The notes under the pieces were generated by a model. It searched no databases. It saw only the letters and a list, made by a program, of their open reading frames with translations, and had not been told where the DNA came from. A stretch of 64,000 bases of DNA from Caenibius tardaugens NBRC 16725 (GTDB lineage: Bacteria; Pseudomonadota; Alphaproteobacteria; Sphingomonadales; Sphingomonadaceae). This document shows, piece after piece, positions 8,781 through 17,795 of the stretch (its first letter is position 1; each line of letters begins with the position of its first letter). The position numbers and the translations under genes were made by a program. The stretch spans positions 2,030,001 through 2,094,000 of the forward strand of contig NZ_CP034179.1 of assembly GCF_003860345.1 (NCBI RefSeq), given 5' to 3'.

Positions 8781-9990
8781 GCGGGGTGCCGGTATCGGCG
8801 AGTTGCTCCGCCGTGAGTATGGCGCCAGCTTCCACCAGCTTGCGGCCCTGCACATAGTCCTTGACCGCATTGACGCAGTCGAGCGCGATGACCTTGCCAC
8901 CCTTGAGATAGATCACCGAGAAACTGCGGGTGGCCGGATCGCCGCGCAACACCGTCTGGTCATGCCCGATGGATAGCCCGGCGGTCTGCAGCTTGAGATC
9001 GAACTGGTTCGACCAGAACCACGGCAGCGCGTGATAGGGATGCTGTTCGCCGAGGATATCCTTGACCGCGGTATTGGCCATATCGTTGGCGTTCTGCACC
9101 GATTCCAGCCGGATAACCGCGCCGTCGGCAAAAGCATTGGCATGGGCGGCGCAATCGCCGATCGCATAGATATCCGGCAGGGATGTGCGGCAGAACTGAT
9201 CGACATCCACCCCGTTGGCACCGGCGGCGCCGGCGGCAATCAATGGCGCAACCGCAGGCACGATGCCGATTCCGACAACCACCATGTCGGCGGGCAGCAC
9301 TTCGCCGCTGGCCAGCTTCACGCCGGTCACCTTGCCGCTTACGCCTTCGAGGCTGTCAATCGCGACATCGAGGCGGAGATCGACGCCTTTGCCGAGATGT
9401 TCGTTCTGATAGAATTCGGAAAGCTGTTCACCGGCAACACGGGCCAGAACCCGGGGCAGGGCTTCCAGCAAGGTGACCGAGCAACCCAGCTTGGTCAGCA
9501 CGGCTGCGGCTTCCAGCCCGATATAGCCGCCGCCGATCACCACGATCCGTTTGGCGCCGCCATCGAGTTCGGCCATCATGCGATCGGCATCGGCGCGATC
9601 GCGCACGCCGTGAACGCCTTCCAGATCGCCACCTGGCAACGGCAGACGGCGCGGGTCGCCGCCTGTCGCCCAGATCAGCTTGCCATATTCGACTGTCGAT
9701 CCATCCGCGAGCGTAAGTGTATGCGCCGCCGGATCGACTGCCGTGACCGTGGAATTGAGACGCAGGTCGATATCCTTGTCGGCCCAGAACTGCGGCGGAC
9801 GGATATAGATCCGTTCGAATTCCTTCTCGCGCGCGAAATATTCCTTGGACAGGGGTGGCCGTTCGTAAGGGGGTTCGCTGTCGCGGCCGATCATCATGAC
9901 CGAGCCTTCGAACTTGTTCTGCCTTAGCGCGATGGCGGCCTGTGCCCCACCATGACCCGCGCCGACGATGACGATATCTGCCTTGTCCAT
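8764..9990 (-). CDS. FAD-dependent ferredoxin/rubredoxin reductase
   Basis: NAD(P)H- and FAD-dependent pyridine nucleotide-disulfide oxidoreductase of the putidaredoxin/rhodocoxin reductase type, 408 residues. The first Rossmann motif VGAGHGGAQ binds FAD, the second [10 protein letters not shown] binds NAD, and YAIGDCAAH is the second FAD-contact segment. A reductase carboxyl domain follows. Such enzymes feed electrons to a 2Fe-2S ferredoxin serving a P450 or ring hydroxylase; none is next to it here. The start at 9990 fits the family; an upstream ATG at 10044 adds an unlikely head. Confidence 0.88.
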   Translation of the reverse strand: MDKADIVIVGAGHGGAQAAIALRQNKFEGSVMMIGRDSEPPYERPPLSKEYFAREKEFERIYIRPPQFWADKDIDLRLNSTVTAVDPAAHTLTLADGSTVEYGKLIWATGGDPRRLPLPGGDLEGVHGVRDRADADRMMAELDGGAKRIVVIGGGYIGLEAAAVLTKLGCSVTLLEALPRVLARVAGEQLSEFYQNEHLGKGVDLRLDVAIDSLEGVSGKVTGVKLASGEVLPADMVVVGIGIVPAVAPLIAAGAAGANGVDVDQFCRTSLPDIYAIGDCAAHANAFADGAVIRLESVQNANDMANTAVKDILGEQHPYHALPWFWSNQFDLKLQTAGLSIGHDQTVLRGDPATRSFSVIYLKGGKVIALDCVNAVKDYVQGRKLVEAGAILTAEQLADTGTPLKELL

Positions 9991-10065
9991 GGCGCGTTGA
10001 CTTGGCGTAAATCCGCGCGCCGTCAAGTCCCCAAGGTGCGCCATGACTGAAAGTACAGGAAGTAA

Positions 10066-11049
10066 TCAGCCCGAAAGCGCATCTTTCGTCAGCACGAGGC
10101 CATGTCGCCGTGCCGCCGGGTCGAAAGTTGCCCCTGACAGAATCAGTTCGTCCGCTTGCGTGCGTTCGAGAAAGCGCCCGATGGCCGCGCGCACGGTGGC
10201 GGGGCTGCCGACGGCTGCTGCCTGCCCGACATGGGCCAGCATCGCCTGCGCTTGAATCGGCAGGCTTTCCCGGTAATCGGGGAGCGGCGGGAGAATCTTG
10301 CCCGGTTGCCCGGTGCGCAGCGCCACGTACATCTGTTCCTGCGAACTGGCGAGAATCTGTGCTTCGCGATCGGTTTCCGCCGTGAACACCGTCATCCCCG
10401 CCATGACATGGGGGCGGTCGAGCTGTTCGGACGGGACGAACCTGTCGCGGTAAAGCGTCAGCGCCGCATCGAGGTGATCAGGCGCGAAATGGCTGGCGAA
10501 AGCATAGGGCATGCCCAGTTGCGCCGCCAGTTGGGCGCCGAACAGGCTGGAGCCGAGCATCCACATTTCGACATTCGCCCCCCAGCCGGGGTTGGGCTTC
10601 AGCGCAACGTCCGCTTTGCCTTCGAAATAGGTGCGCAGGTCGATCACGTCCTGCGGGAAGTATTCGGCCGCCTGACCGATATTCTTGCGCATGGCATTGG
10701 CGATGCGCCCATCGGCGCCCGGTGCCCGGCCAAGGCCCAGATCGATCCGCCCCGGAAACAGCGCGTCCAGTGTGCCGAACTGTTCCGCGATCACGAAAGG
10801 ATTGTGATTGGGCAGCATGATTCCGCCCGATCCAATGCGGATTGTGCGGGTGGCATGGCCGATATGCGCCAGCACGACCGATGTCGCCGCCCCGCCGATT
10901 CCGTCCATCGCGTGGTGTTCCGCGATCCAGAACCGGGCATAGCCCTGTTCTTCGGCGATCTGCGCCAGCGCAGCACTGGCCAGCATGGCATCGCGCGGGG
11001 TGCAGCCTTCGCTGACGGGAACAGTATCGAGAATGGAAATCGGGATCAT
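10066..11049 (-). CDS. LLM-class flavin-dependent oxidoreductase
   Basis: Luciferase-like monooxygenase-family protein, 327 residues, TIM-barrel fold. Family landmarks are the opening strand ISILDTVPV, RFWIAEHHAM (about 40-50), the segment IRIGSGGIMLPNH, and GRIDLGLGRAPG. It most resembles the YhbW/MsnO8-type subgroup, whose natural substrates are mostly unknown. It is the last gene of a leftward three-gene run; its ATG overlaps the stop of the TPR gene by four bases. The substrate cannot be assigned. Confidence 0.85.
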   Translation of the reverse strand: MIPISILDTVPVSEGCTPRDAMLASAALAQIAEEQGYARFWIAEHHAMDGIGGAATSVVLAHIGHATRTIRIGSGGIMLPNHNPFVIAEQFGTLDALFPGRIDLGLGRAPGADGRIANAMRKNIGQAAEYFPQDVIDLRTYFEGKADVALKPNPGWGANVEMWMLGSSLFGAQLAAQLGMPYAFASHFAPDHLDAALTLYRDRFVPSEQLDRPHVMAGMTVFTAETDREAQILASSQEQMYVALRTGQPGKILPPLPDYRESLPIQAQAMLAHVGQAAAVGSPATVRAAIGRFLERTQADELILSGATFDPAARRHGLVLTKDALSG

Positions 11050-11921
11050 GGTTTGTCCAACTGGGCAATATAGGACTGCGCAATCTGGGCTTCGGGGCTG
11101 GCGGGATCGGCGTCCACCACCGATTTCCAGCTCTTGCGCGCGGCATCTTCGCGGCCTGACAGCATGGCGATGACCCCTGCTTCCAGCCCGATTTCAAGAT
11201 CCACCGGGCGCAGCGCCGCGGCCTTTTCGATATAGCCTTGCGCTTCGGCCAGTTTGCCTTCGCGGCGGGCCAACGTGGCCGACAGCAGCCAGGCATCGGC
11301 ATTGTTGGGGCCAGCCTGCCGGGCGGTGGCCAGCGCTTCGCCGGTTTCGGCAAGGCGGCCAAGATTGGCAAGTGCCCGGGCGCGATCGATGGCAATGCCT
11401 GCGATCAGGGCATTGTCGCCGCTGTTGACCGCACCGGTGCTGGCGAGATCGAGCGAGGCGAGCGCCGCGTCATAGCGTTCTTCCGCAAGCGCGGCATTGC
11501 CCGCCATGGCGGCAAGGCGGGCCCGTTGCACGGTTTCGGTGACCGGCAGGACTTCACGCCCCTGCTGGAAAGCATATTCAGCTTCCTGCCAGCTGCCGAG
11601 CTGGGCCAGCGCCGCGCCGAGGCACTGATAGGCAAAGGCCTTCGCTCCGCCCTTGCTTTCGGAGAGCCAGTCGCCCGCCGTCTTGATCGCATTGTCGGGA
11701 TCGGACTGCGCCTGATGGAGGCAGGTCTGCAGCCGGTCGGATGTGGCATCCGGGGCCGGCGCGGCCACCGTTTCGGTGGGCTTCGAAGCGGAGGGCGCGG
11801 GCCGCCGCCGTTTGGCGGGCTGGCTGTCGGATGCCGTGGGCGGCAGGCCGGACACATCGGGCGGGGTCAACGCGGGCGTTGCGGTATGGGCCAGAAGCGG
11901 AAGAAGCAGGGACATGATCAT
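11046..11921 (-). CDS. Exported TPR-repeat protein
   Basis: Protein of 291 residues with a short amino-terminal hydrophobic segment, a Pro/Ala-rich linker (about 20-60), and then helical repeats of TPR type (for example AFAYQCLGAALAQLGSWQEA and AWLLSATLARREGKLAEA). It probably acts as a periplasmic or membrane-anchored scaffold. The start MIMSLLLP at 11921 overlaps the hydrolase stop as ATGA. It is coupled on both sides (hydrolase, TPR, LLM oxidoreductase), suggesting co-expression, though no common pathway is obvious. Confidence 0.75.
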   Translation of the reverse strand: MIMSLLLPLLAHTATPALTPPDVSGLPPTASDSQPAKRRRPAPSASKPTETVAAPAPDATSDRLQTCLHQAQSDPDNAIKTAGDWLSESKGGAKAFAYQCLGAALAQLGSWQEAEYAFQQGREVLPVTETVQRARLAAMAGNAALAEERYDAALASLDLASTGAVNSGDNALIAGIAIDRARALANLGRLAETGEALATARQAGPNNADAWLLSATLARREGKLAEAQGYIEKAAALRPVDLEIGLEAGVIAMLSGREDAARKSWKSVVDADPASPEAQIAQSYIAQLDKP

Positions 11922-12679
11922 GTGCGGGCAGTTCCGGGCAGGGCCGCGATCGTCCGCAGCATCAGATCGATGTCGGACTCGCGGGAGAAGCGATGTTCGC
12001 CGTCCTTGACCAGAATGACCTGCACATCGGGTGAACGCAGGCGTTCCGCCAGCCGCAAGGCGATGTGCCACGGCACATCCGCGTCATTCTGCCCATGCAG
12101 CAAGCGCACCGGGCACGTGATCGGGATATCCGATTCGAGCTGCAGCGATTGTTCGCCATCCTGCCAGAATCCGGCGTGAGTCGGCGTTGGTTCCGGGCCG
12201 TAGGGGTTGTCCTCGTACACGGTTTCTCCGGCCGCGAGCCGCGCCTTGTCCGCCTCCGTCGTGCCCCAGCGGGTGAAATCGGGCGCGGCGGCAATGCCGA
12301 CAAGCCCTGCCAGCCGGTTGCCCAGCATGCGTCCGACAAGCAGCATCAGCCAGCCGCCCATGGACGATCCGATCAGCACGACCGGCTGTTGCGGAAGGTA
12401 GGCATCGATCAGCGCCAGCACTTCCTCGCGCCAGCGCGACAGCGTGCCATCGGCAAAGCTGCCCGGGCTTTCGCCGCAGCCGGAATAGTCGAGCAGCAGG
12501 CATGCACGGCCCTGATCCCGCGCCCAGTCGAACACGGCGGTGGCCTTGCCGCCCGCCATGTCGGACATGTAGCCGGGCAGAAAGACCAGTGCCGGGCCGG
12601 GCCCGGCGGTAAAGCGACAGGCGATTTTTCGCCCGTCTGGCATATCGTGGAACAGGATGTCGTTCATGCCACAGTCCAT
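11918..12679 (-). CDS. Alpha/beta hydrolase
   Basis: Serine hydrolase of the alpha/beta fold, 253 residues (249 if the second Met, 12 bases downstream, is used). The nucleophile elbow is GSSMGG, the oxyanion region VFLPGYMSDM, the catalytic Asp lies in GQNDADVPW, and the catalytic His in KDGEHRFSR near the end. It resembles ABHD10/serine-thioesterase-like proteins. It is the first gene of the leftward hydrolase-TPR-LLM run and is divergent from thrS across a short gap. Substrate unknown. Confidence 0.85.
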   Translation of the reverse strand: MDCGMNDILFHDMPDGRKIACRFTAGPGPALVFLPGYMSDMAGGKATAVFDWARDQGRACLLLDYSGCGESPGSFADGTLSRWREEVLALIDAYLPQQPVVLIGSSMGGWLMLLVGRMLGNRLAGLVGIAAAPDFTRWGTTEADKARLAAGETVYEDNPYGPEPTPTHAGFWQDGEQSLQLESDIPITCPVRLLHGQNDADVPWHIALRLAERLRSPDVQVILVKDGEHRFSRESDIDLMLRTIAALPGTART

Positions 12680-12743
12680 GCGAGGAATCGCCCGGTGCTA
12701 CAAGAGCGTTGAGGCGAAGGGCTGCCCCGGCTAAGGGCGCTGC

Positions 12744-14735
12744 ATGTCAGAATTGCTCAAGATCAGCCTCCCCGATGGTTCCGTGCGCGAAATGGCGCCC
12801 GGATCGACCCCTGCCGATGTCGCCGCAGCGATCGGGCCGGGCCTGGCCAAGGCCGCCCTCGCCGCCCGTATCGATGGTGAACTGGTTGATTTGACTAGAC
12901 CTTTCACAGGCGATGCGCAGCTTGCACTGGTCACCGCACGTGACGAGGCTGATGCGCTGGAACTGGCCCGGCACGATTATGCCCATATTCTGGCCGAAGC
13001 GGTGCAGGAACTGTTCCCCGGTACGCAAATCACGTTCGGCCCATCGACCGACGATGGATTCTACTATGATTTTGCGCCGAAGGACCGGCCTTTCACCGAA
13101 GAAGACCTGCCCGCGATCGAAGAAAAGATGCGCGCGATCATCGCCGCCAACAAGCCGCTGCGCCGCGAAGTCTGGAGCCGCGAGGATCTGATCGCGCGCT
13201 GGCAGGCCGAAGGGGAAAGCTTCAAGGCCGAATGGGCCGCCGAACTGCCCGAGGGTGAGGAGCTGAGCGTGTACTGGTCGGGCGATGACTGGCTGGACAT
13301 GTGCCGTGGCCCGCACTTGCCTTCCACGGGCAAGCTTGATCCCAGGGCGTTCAAGCTGACGCGGGTATCGGGCGCCTATTGGCGTGGCGATCAGAAGAAC
13401 GCGATGCTCAGCCGCATTTACGGCACCGGCTGGCTTAACAAGAAACAGCTCGACGAACATCTGCACCGGCTGGAAGAAGCGGCCAAGCGCGACCACCGCA
13501 AGCTGGGCACGGAAATGGATCTGTTCCATCTCCAGCAGGAAGCGCATGGCAGCGTGTTCTGGCATCCCAAGGGCTATGTGATCTGGCGCGAACTCGAAGC
13601 CTATATGCGCCGTGCCATCGATGCGGCGGGTTACAAGGAAGTGAAGACCCCGCAGGTGATGGATGCACGCCAGTGGGAACAATCGGGCCACTGGGGCAAA
13701 TATCGCGAAAACATGTTCGTGATCCCCGATGAAGTGCCCAATGTCGATGATGAAGGGCCGATCATTTCGGGCGATGCCGAATGGATGGCGCTGAAGCCGA
13801 TGAACTGCCCCGCGCACGTGCTGATTTTCCGGCAGGGCATCAAATCCTACCGCGATCTGCCGCTGCGCATTTATGAAAACGGCTGCTGCCACCGCAACGA
13901 ACCGCATGGGGCGCTGCATGGCCTGATGCGCGTGCGCCAGTTCACGCAGGACGATGCGCATATCTTCTGCCGTGAAGATCAGATCGTGGCCGAAGTGCAG
14001 GCCTTCTGCGAACTGGCGGACCGGATTTATAAGGATTTCGGCTTCACTTACGCGATCAAGCTGGCGCTGCGCCCCGAAAACCGCTTCGGCACCGAAGAAA
14101 TGTGGGATCAGGCCGAAACCGAACTGCGCGATGCCGTTGTTCGTGCCGGTCTGGCGAGCGCGGACTATGGCTGGGAAGAACTGCCGGGCGAAGGGGCCTT
14201 CTATGCGCCCAAGCTGGAATGGCACCTGACCGATGCGATTGGCCGGACCTGGCAGGTCGGCACGATCCAGTCGGATCGCGTGCTGCCCGAACGGCTCGAC
14301 GCCAGCTATGTTGCCGAAGATGGCGGCCGCCATCGCCCGGTCATGCTGCACCGCGCGATCTTCGGGTCTTATGAACGGTTTATCGGCATTCTGATCGAAC
14401 ACTTCGCGGGCAAGCTGCCGGTGTGGCTGGCCCCGGTGCAGGCCGTGGTCGCCACGATCGTGTCCGATGCGGATGACTATGCGAAAGACGTCACCGCGAA
14501 ACTGCGCGCGGCAGGCATTCGGGTGGAATCCGATCTGCGTAACGAGAAGATCAACTACAAGGTGCGTGAACATTCGGTGGCGAAAGTCCCGCATCTGCTG
14601 GTGGTCGGCAAACGCGAGGCGGACGAAGGCACCGTGGCGGTGCGCACTTTGGGCGAACAGCATCAGAAGATGATGAGCCTCGACGATGCGATTGCCATGC
14701 TGCAGCAAGAGGCCACCGCACCGGACCTGCGTTGA
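12744..14735 (+). CDS. thrS: Threonine-tRNA ligase
   Basis: Class II aminoacyl-tRNA synthetase that charges tRNA-Thr, 663 residues (usual length about 640-670). Domains in order: TGS (1-65), the editing domain with HDYAH and CRGPH carrying the usual His and Cys ligands, the catalytic core with motif 2 around [12 protein letters not shown] and the zinc-region Cys in KPMNCPAHV, and an anticodon-binding domain from about residue 560. All key residues are present. ATG at 12744 follows TAAGGG. It is a single gene, divergent from the hydrolase. Confidence 0.98.
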   Translation: MSELLKISLPDGSVREMAPGSTPADVAAAIGPGLAKAALAARIDGELVDLTRPFTGDAQLALVTARDEADALELARHDYAHILAEAVQELFPGTQITFGPSTDDGFYYDFAPKDRPFTEEDLPAIEEKMRAIIAANKPLRREVWSREDLIARWQAEGESFKAEWAAELPEGEELSVYWSGDDWLDMCRGPHLPSTGKLDPRAFKLTRVSGAYWRGDQKNAMLSRIYGTGWLNKKQLDEHLHRLEEAAKRDHRKLGTEMDLFHLQQEAHGSVFWHPKGYVIWRELEAYMRRAIDAAGYKEVKTPQVMDARQWEQSGHWGKYRENMFVIPDEVPNVDDEGPIISGDAEWMALKPMNCPAHVLIFRQGIKSYRDLPLRIYENGCCHRNEPHGALHGLMRVRQFTQDDAHIFCREDQIVAEVQAFCELADRIYKDFGFTYAIKLALRPENRFGTEEMWDQAETELRDAVVRAGLASADYGWEELPGEGAFYAPKLEWHLTDAIGRTWQVGTIQSDRVLPERLDASYVAEDGGRHRPVMLHRAIFGSYERFIGILIEHFAGKLPVWLAPVQAVVATIVSDADDYAKDVTAKLRAAGIRVESDLRNEKINYKVREHSVAKVPHLLVVGKREADEGTVAVRTLGEQHQKMMSLDDAIAMLQQEATAPDLR

Positions 14736-14817
14736 TCAGGGCGGCCCTTGGTTCACCCGAAATGCGCGGGATATTGGGGGCATCGAGGGGGGACTGATCC
14801 CCGCCGGGCGGTTCCTG

Positions 14818-14937
14818 TCAGAAAGGCAGCGCGCGCCCGGCCAGTATCAGCGCCAGGGCGCAGCCGCAGACAATCGCCATGCGCAGCAGTTCCAGCGCGG
14901 ATAGCGATCGCAAGGCAAGGATGGCCTGTTTCCCCAT
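14818..14937 (-). CDS. Possible 39-residue membrane peptide
   Basis: A short open frame between thrS and the agmatine deiminase gene, reading MGKQAILALRSL then one predicted membrane helix (about residues 18-36). It lies just downstream of the deiminase on the same strand. I see no Shine-Dalgarno, and the ATG sits inside an imperfect 29-base palindrome, so this may be chance. Unrecognised. Confidence 0.25.
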   Translation of the reverse strand: MGKQAILALRSLSALELLRMAIVCGCALALILAGRALPF

Positions 14938-14960
14938 GGCACCACTGTGGCACCATGGGG
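14932..14960. repeat. 29-base imperfect palindrome
   Basis: The arms CCCCATGGCACCAC and GTGGCACCATGGGG face each other around one base, with two non-matching positions. As minus-strand RNA both positions become G-U pairs, giving a long hairpin just after the deiminase gene. It may be that gene's terminator (no T-run) or an operator. Confidence 0.45.
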
Positions 14961-14986
14961 TTAGGAAAGCGTTAAATGCACCGCTC

Positions 14987-15973
14987 TCAGGCTGGGCCAG
15001 ACGGCATCTGCTGACTGGCGCAATGGAAGCCACCGCCGCCCGCAAGGACTGCATCGCCCGGCAGGCCGATGGTGTCGCGATCGGGGAACAGCGCGGCCAC
15101 GGCGGCGACACCATCGGCATCGTGCGGTGATCCAAAGGTCGGCACGACCACCAGGTGGCTGGTGATGGTAAAGTTCATGTAGCTTGCCGGTTCGATCCGC
15201 CCGTCGGTTTCGATCCGGCCGGGCGATGGCATATCGCGCACTGTCACGCCGAATGCTGTCGCCCGCGCGCGGGCGTCGGCATAGATCGTGGCATTGGGAT
15301 CGTCCGCGCCGGTCGCCACCGGCAGGGCCAGCGTATTGGGCGCGACAAAGCGGGCGAGATTGTCGACATGGCCATCGGTGTGATCGTTGATCAGCCCGTC
15401 GCCCAGCCACAACACGCGGTCAAACCCCAGATCGCGCGCCAAACGCGCTTCGATCTCGCCGCGCGAAAGCTGCGGATTGCGATTGGGGTTGAGCAGGCAC
15501 TGCTCGGTCGTGGCGACCAGCCCGGTGCCATCGCCATCCACGGCCCCGCCTTCGAGAATCCAGTCCGCCAGATCCACGTCCAGCCCCGCTTCGCCCGCCA
15601 GTTCGGCGCCGATGGTCTGGTCGCCGTCCATCAGGTATTTTTCGCCCCAGCCGTTGAAGCCGAAACGCCGCGCACGTGCCGCGCCGGCTGCGTCCTGCAC
15701 CACCAGCGGACCGGTATCGCGCAGCCAGATATCGCCATAGACGCGCTGCTCAACGATCACCTTGGCGCTGACCAGTTCGCGCGCGCGCGCGGCATTGGCC
15801 GCATCCCGCACCAGCAGGCGGGTTTCCTGCCCGCTTTCCGCCACGGCGCTGGCGAATGCGGCGATCTGTTCCTGCGCGCGGGGCAGCGACGCGGGCCATT
15901 CTTCGGGATCGTGGGGAAAGCCGATCCACAACCAGTCCTGTGGCGCCCATTCGGGCGGCATGCGAAAAGTCAT
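14987..15973 (-). CDS. Agmatine deiminase family protein
   Basis: Porphyromonas-type peptidyl-arginine deiminase/agmatine deiminase family, 328 residues. Expected reaction: agmatine to N-carbamoylputrescine plus ammonia. Visible motifs are WLWIGFP, YGDIWLRDTGP, the metal-like acidic segment DHTDGHVDN, and the nucleophile Cys318 in GGGGFHCASQQMP. ATG at 15973 gives the family start MTFRMPPEW. The gene is followed leftward by a palindrome. It is separated by only 22 bases from the peptidase gene upstream, so the two may be cotranscribed. Confidence 0.9.
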   Translation of the reverse strand: MTFRMPPEWAPQDWLWIGFPHDPEEWPASLPRAQEQIAAFASAVAESGQETRLLVRDAANAARARELVSAKVIVEQRVYGDIWLRDTGPLVVQDAAGAARARRFGFNGWGEKYLMDGDQTIGAELAGEAGLDVDLADWILEGGAVDGDGTGLVATTEQCLLNPNRNPQLSRGEIEARLARDLGFDRVLWLGDGLINDHTDGHVDNLARFVAPNTLALPVATGADDPNATIYADARARATAFGVTVRDMPSPGRIETDGRIEPASYMNFTITSHLVVVPTFGSPHDADGVAAVAALFPDRDTIGLPGDAVLAGGGGFHCASQQMPSGPA

Positions 15974-15995
15974 CGTGTGTCTGTTCCTGTATGTG

Positions 15996-17690
15996 TCAGC
16001 AGCCGCCCGGCGCGGCGCAGCTTGCATCGCGGATGCGGCGGAATTCATCGCCCTTGTTCCAGTTGGGCCATTCGCGGGTTTCGGCAAGCATACGCCCCAC
16101 CAGATAGTTGAGCTGGAGGTCTTGTGCCACCCCGCGCCAGTCCCATGCCGGATCGTATTCATCACCCGGCGCGTGATAGCGGTTTTCGTAAGCGCGCGCA
16201 TAGGCCGCCCCTGCCGCCTGCCCGCCGTGCACAAGATCTTCCCCGCCATCGAAATAGAGCATCGGCACGCCGCGCTTGGCAAAACTGAAGTGGTCCGACC
16301 GGTAGTAGAAACCCTTCTCCGGCGAACGATCCGGGGTGGCCCGGCGCCCCTCTTTCGCCAAGGCCGCGGCGAGATAGGCATCCAGCCGGGATTTGCCGTT
16401 GCCGACCACGATCACGTCTTTTGCCGGGCCAGCCAGCGAAAGCGCATCCATATTGATCCCGGCGACAGTCTGCGCCAGCGGGAATACCGGATGGGTGGCG
16501 TAATAGTCCGACCCCAGCAGGCCCTGTTCCTCTGCCGTGACTGCGATAAAGGCGATGCTGCGGGCAGGTGCCCCCGCTTTGGCAAAGGCTTCGGCCAAGG
16601 TGACCAGCGCGGCCGTGCCGGTGGCGTTGTCGATCGCGCCGTTGCAGATGTCATCGCCCGTGGCATCGGCCGGACAGCGCCCGAGATGATCCCAGTGCGC
16701 GGTGTAGAGAACGTATTCGTTGGGGCGCGAGACACCCGGCAGCACACCGATGACATTGCGCGAGGTATAGCGGCGGATCGCGTTGTCGAATCCGGTCTTC
16801 GCGGTCAGTCGCAGGGGCACGGCGCGGAAGCCCGGTTTTCCGGCAGCCTGCACCAGACCGTCGAGATTCTGCCCTGCCGCGGCAAGGATGGTTCTGGCGG
16901 CATCTTTCTGGACCCAGCCGTTGACCAGCGCTTCCCCCTTCCCGCCATCATCGCGCGCGGCATAGGATTGTGGCCCCGACCATCCCGATTGCACCACGTT
17001 CCAGCCATAGGCGGCTGGAATGGTATCGTGCACGATCAGTGCGGCGGCGGCCCCCTGCCGCGCGGCTTCCTCGAACTTGTAGGTCCAGCGCCCGTAATAG
17101 GTCATGGCCTTGCCACCAAACAGGCCCTTGGTATTGCCCGATGCGTGATCCGGATCGTTGATCAGGATGACGGCGGTTTTTCCGCGCATGTCGATCCCGG
17201 CATAGTCGTTCCAGCCTTTTTCCGGGGCATTGATCCCGTATCCGACAAAGACCAGCTCGCTCTGCAACAGATCGATGCGCTTTTGCGTGCGGTAACTGAC
17301 CCCGACCCAGTCGGTCCCGAAATCGTAGCGCAGCGGTTCGTCCGCACCCTCGATCACCAGCGGATCGTAGCGTGAGGCGGTGATTTCGACCAGCGGCACA
17401 TCCTGAAACCAGCTTGCCCGCTTGGCCACGCGATTGCCGGGTTTCAGCCCGGCCGCCGTGAAACGTTGCACCAGATAGGCCAGCGTCTTTTCTTCACCCG
17501 GTGTCCCGGGCGCGCGGCCTTCGAACGCGTCGGAGGAAAGGGTCCGGGTGACCTCCTGCATGGTCTCGATGGCGATCGGCCCGTTTGCCACCTGCGGCAG
17601 CGGCGGGCCGGACGCTTGTGGCACGTCGCCGGACGCGGCGCAGGCGGCCAGGCCCAGCGCGGCGATCAGGACGGCAAAACGGCGGATCAT
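15996..17690 (-). CDS. M28-family metallopeptidase, lipoprotein
   Basis: Zinc aminopeptidase-like protein of 564 residues with a lipoprotein signal: hydrophobic segment, then LAAC with lipid-attachment Cys17. A protease-associated (PA) insert occupies roughly 150-260. The peptidase domain has the M28 ligands in TAHWDHLG, GAIDNATG, VTAEEQGLLGS, NMDAL and SDHFSF. It should trim peptides in the periplasm or at the outer membrane. The start at 17690 (MIRRFAVL) is set by the signal peptide; the reading frame stays open far upstream but antisense to glnE. It is divergent from glnE. Confidence 0.92.
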   Translation of the reverse strand: MIRRFAVLIAALGLAACAASGDVPQASGPPLPQVANGPIAIETMQEVTRTLSSDAFEGRAPGTPGEEKTLAYLVQRFTAAGLKPGNRVAKRASWFQDVPLVEITASRYDPLVIEGADEPLRYDFGTDWVGVSYRTQKRIDLLQSELVFVGYGINAPEKGWNDYAGIDMRGKTAVILINDPDHASGNTKGLFGGKAMTYYGRWTYKFEEAARQGAAAALIVHDTIPAAYGWNVVQSGWSGPQSYAARDDGGKGEALVNGWVQKDAARTILAAAGQNLDGLVQAAGKPGFRAVPLRLTAKTGFDNAIRRYTSRNVIGVLPGVSRPNEYVLYTAHWDHLGRCPADATGDDICNGAIDNATGTAALVTLAEAFAKAGAPARSIAFIAVTAEEQGLLGSDYYATHPVFPLAQTVAGINMDALSLAGPAKDVIVVGNGKSRLDAYLAAALAKEGRRATPDRSPEKGFYYRSDHFSFAKRGVPMLYFDGGEDLVHGGQAAGAAYARAYENRYHAPGDEYDPAWDWRGVAQDLQLNYLVGRMLAETREWPNWNKGDEFRRIRDASCAAPGGC

Positions 17691-17795
17691 CGGGCACCCA
17701 TTCCTTGTGCGATGGTATACCTTCTGTGACAGACCGCGTGGCTGTGAACAAGCGCGGGTCTTGCTCTTGCGCGCGGTGTCGGGCAGGCGTTGCGC

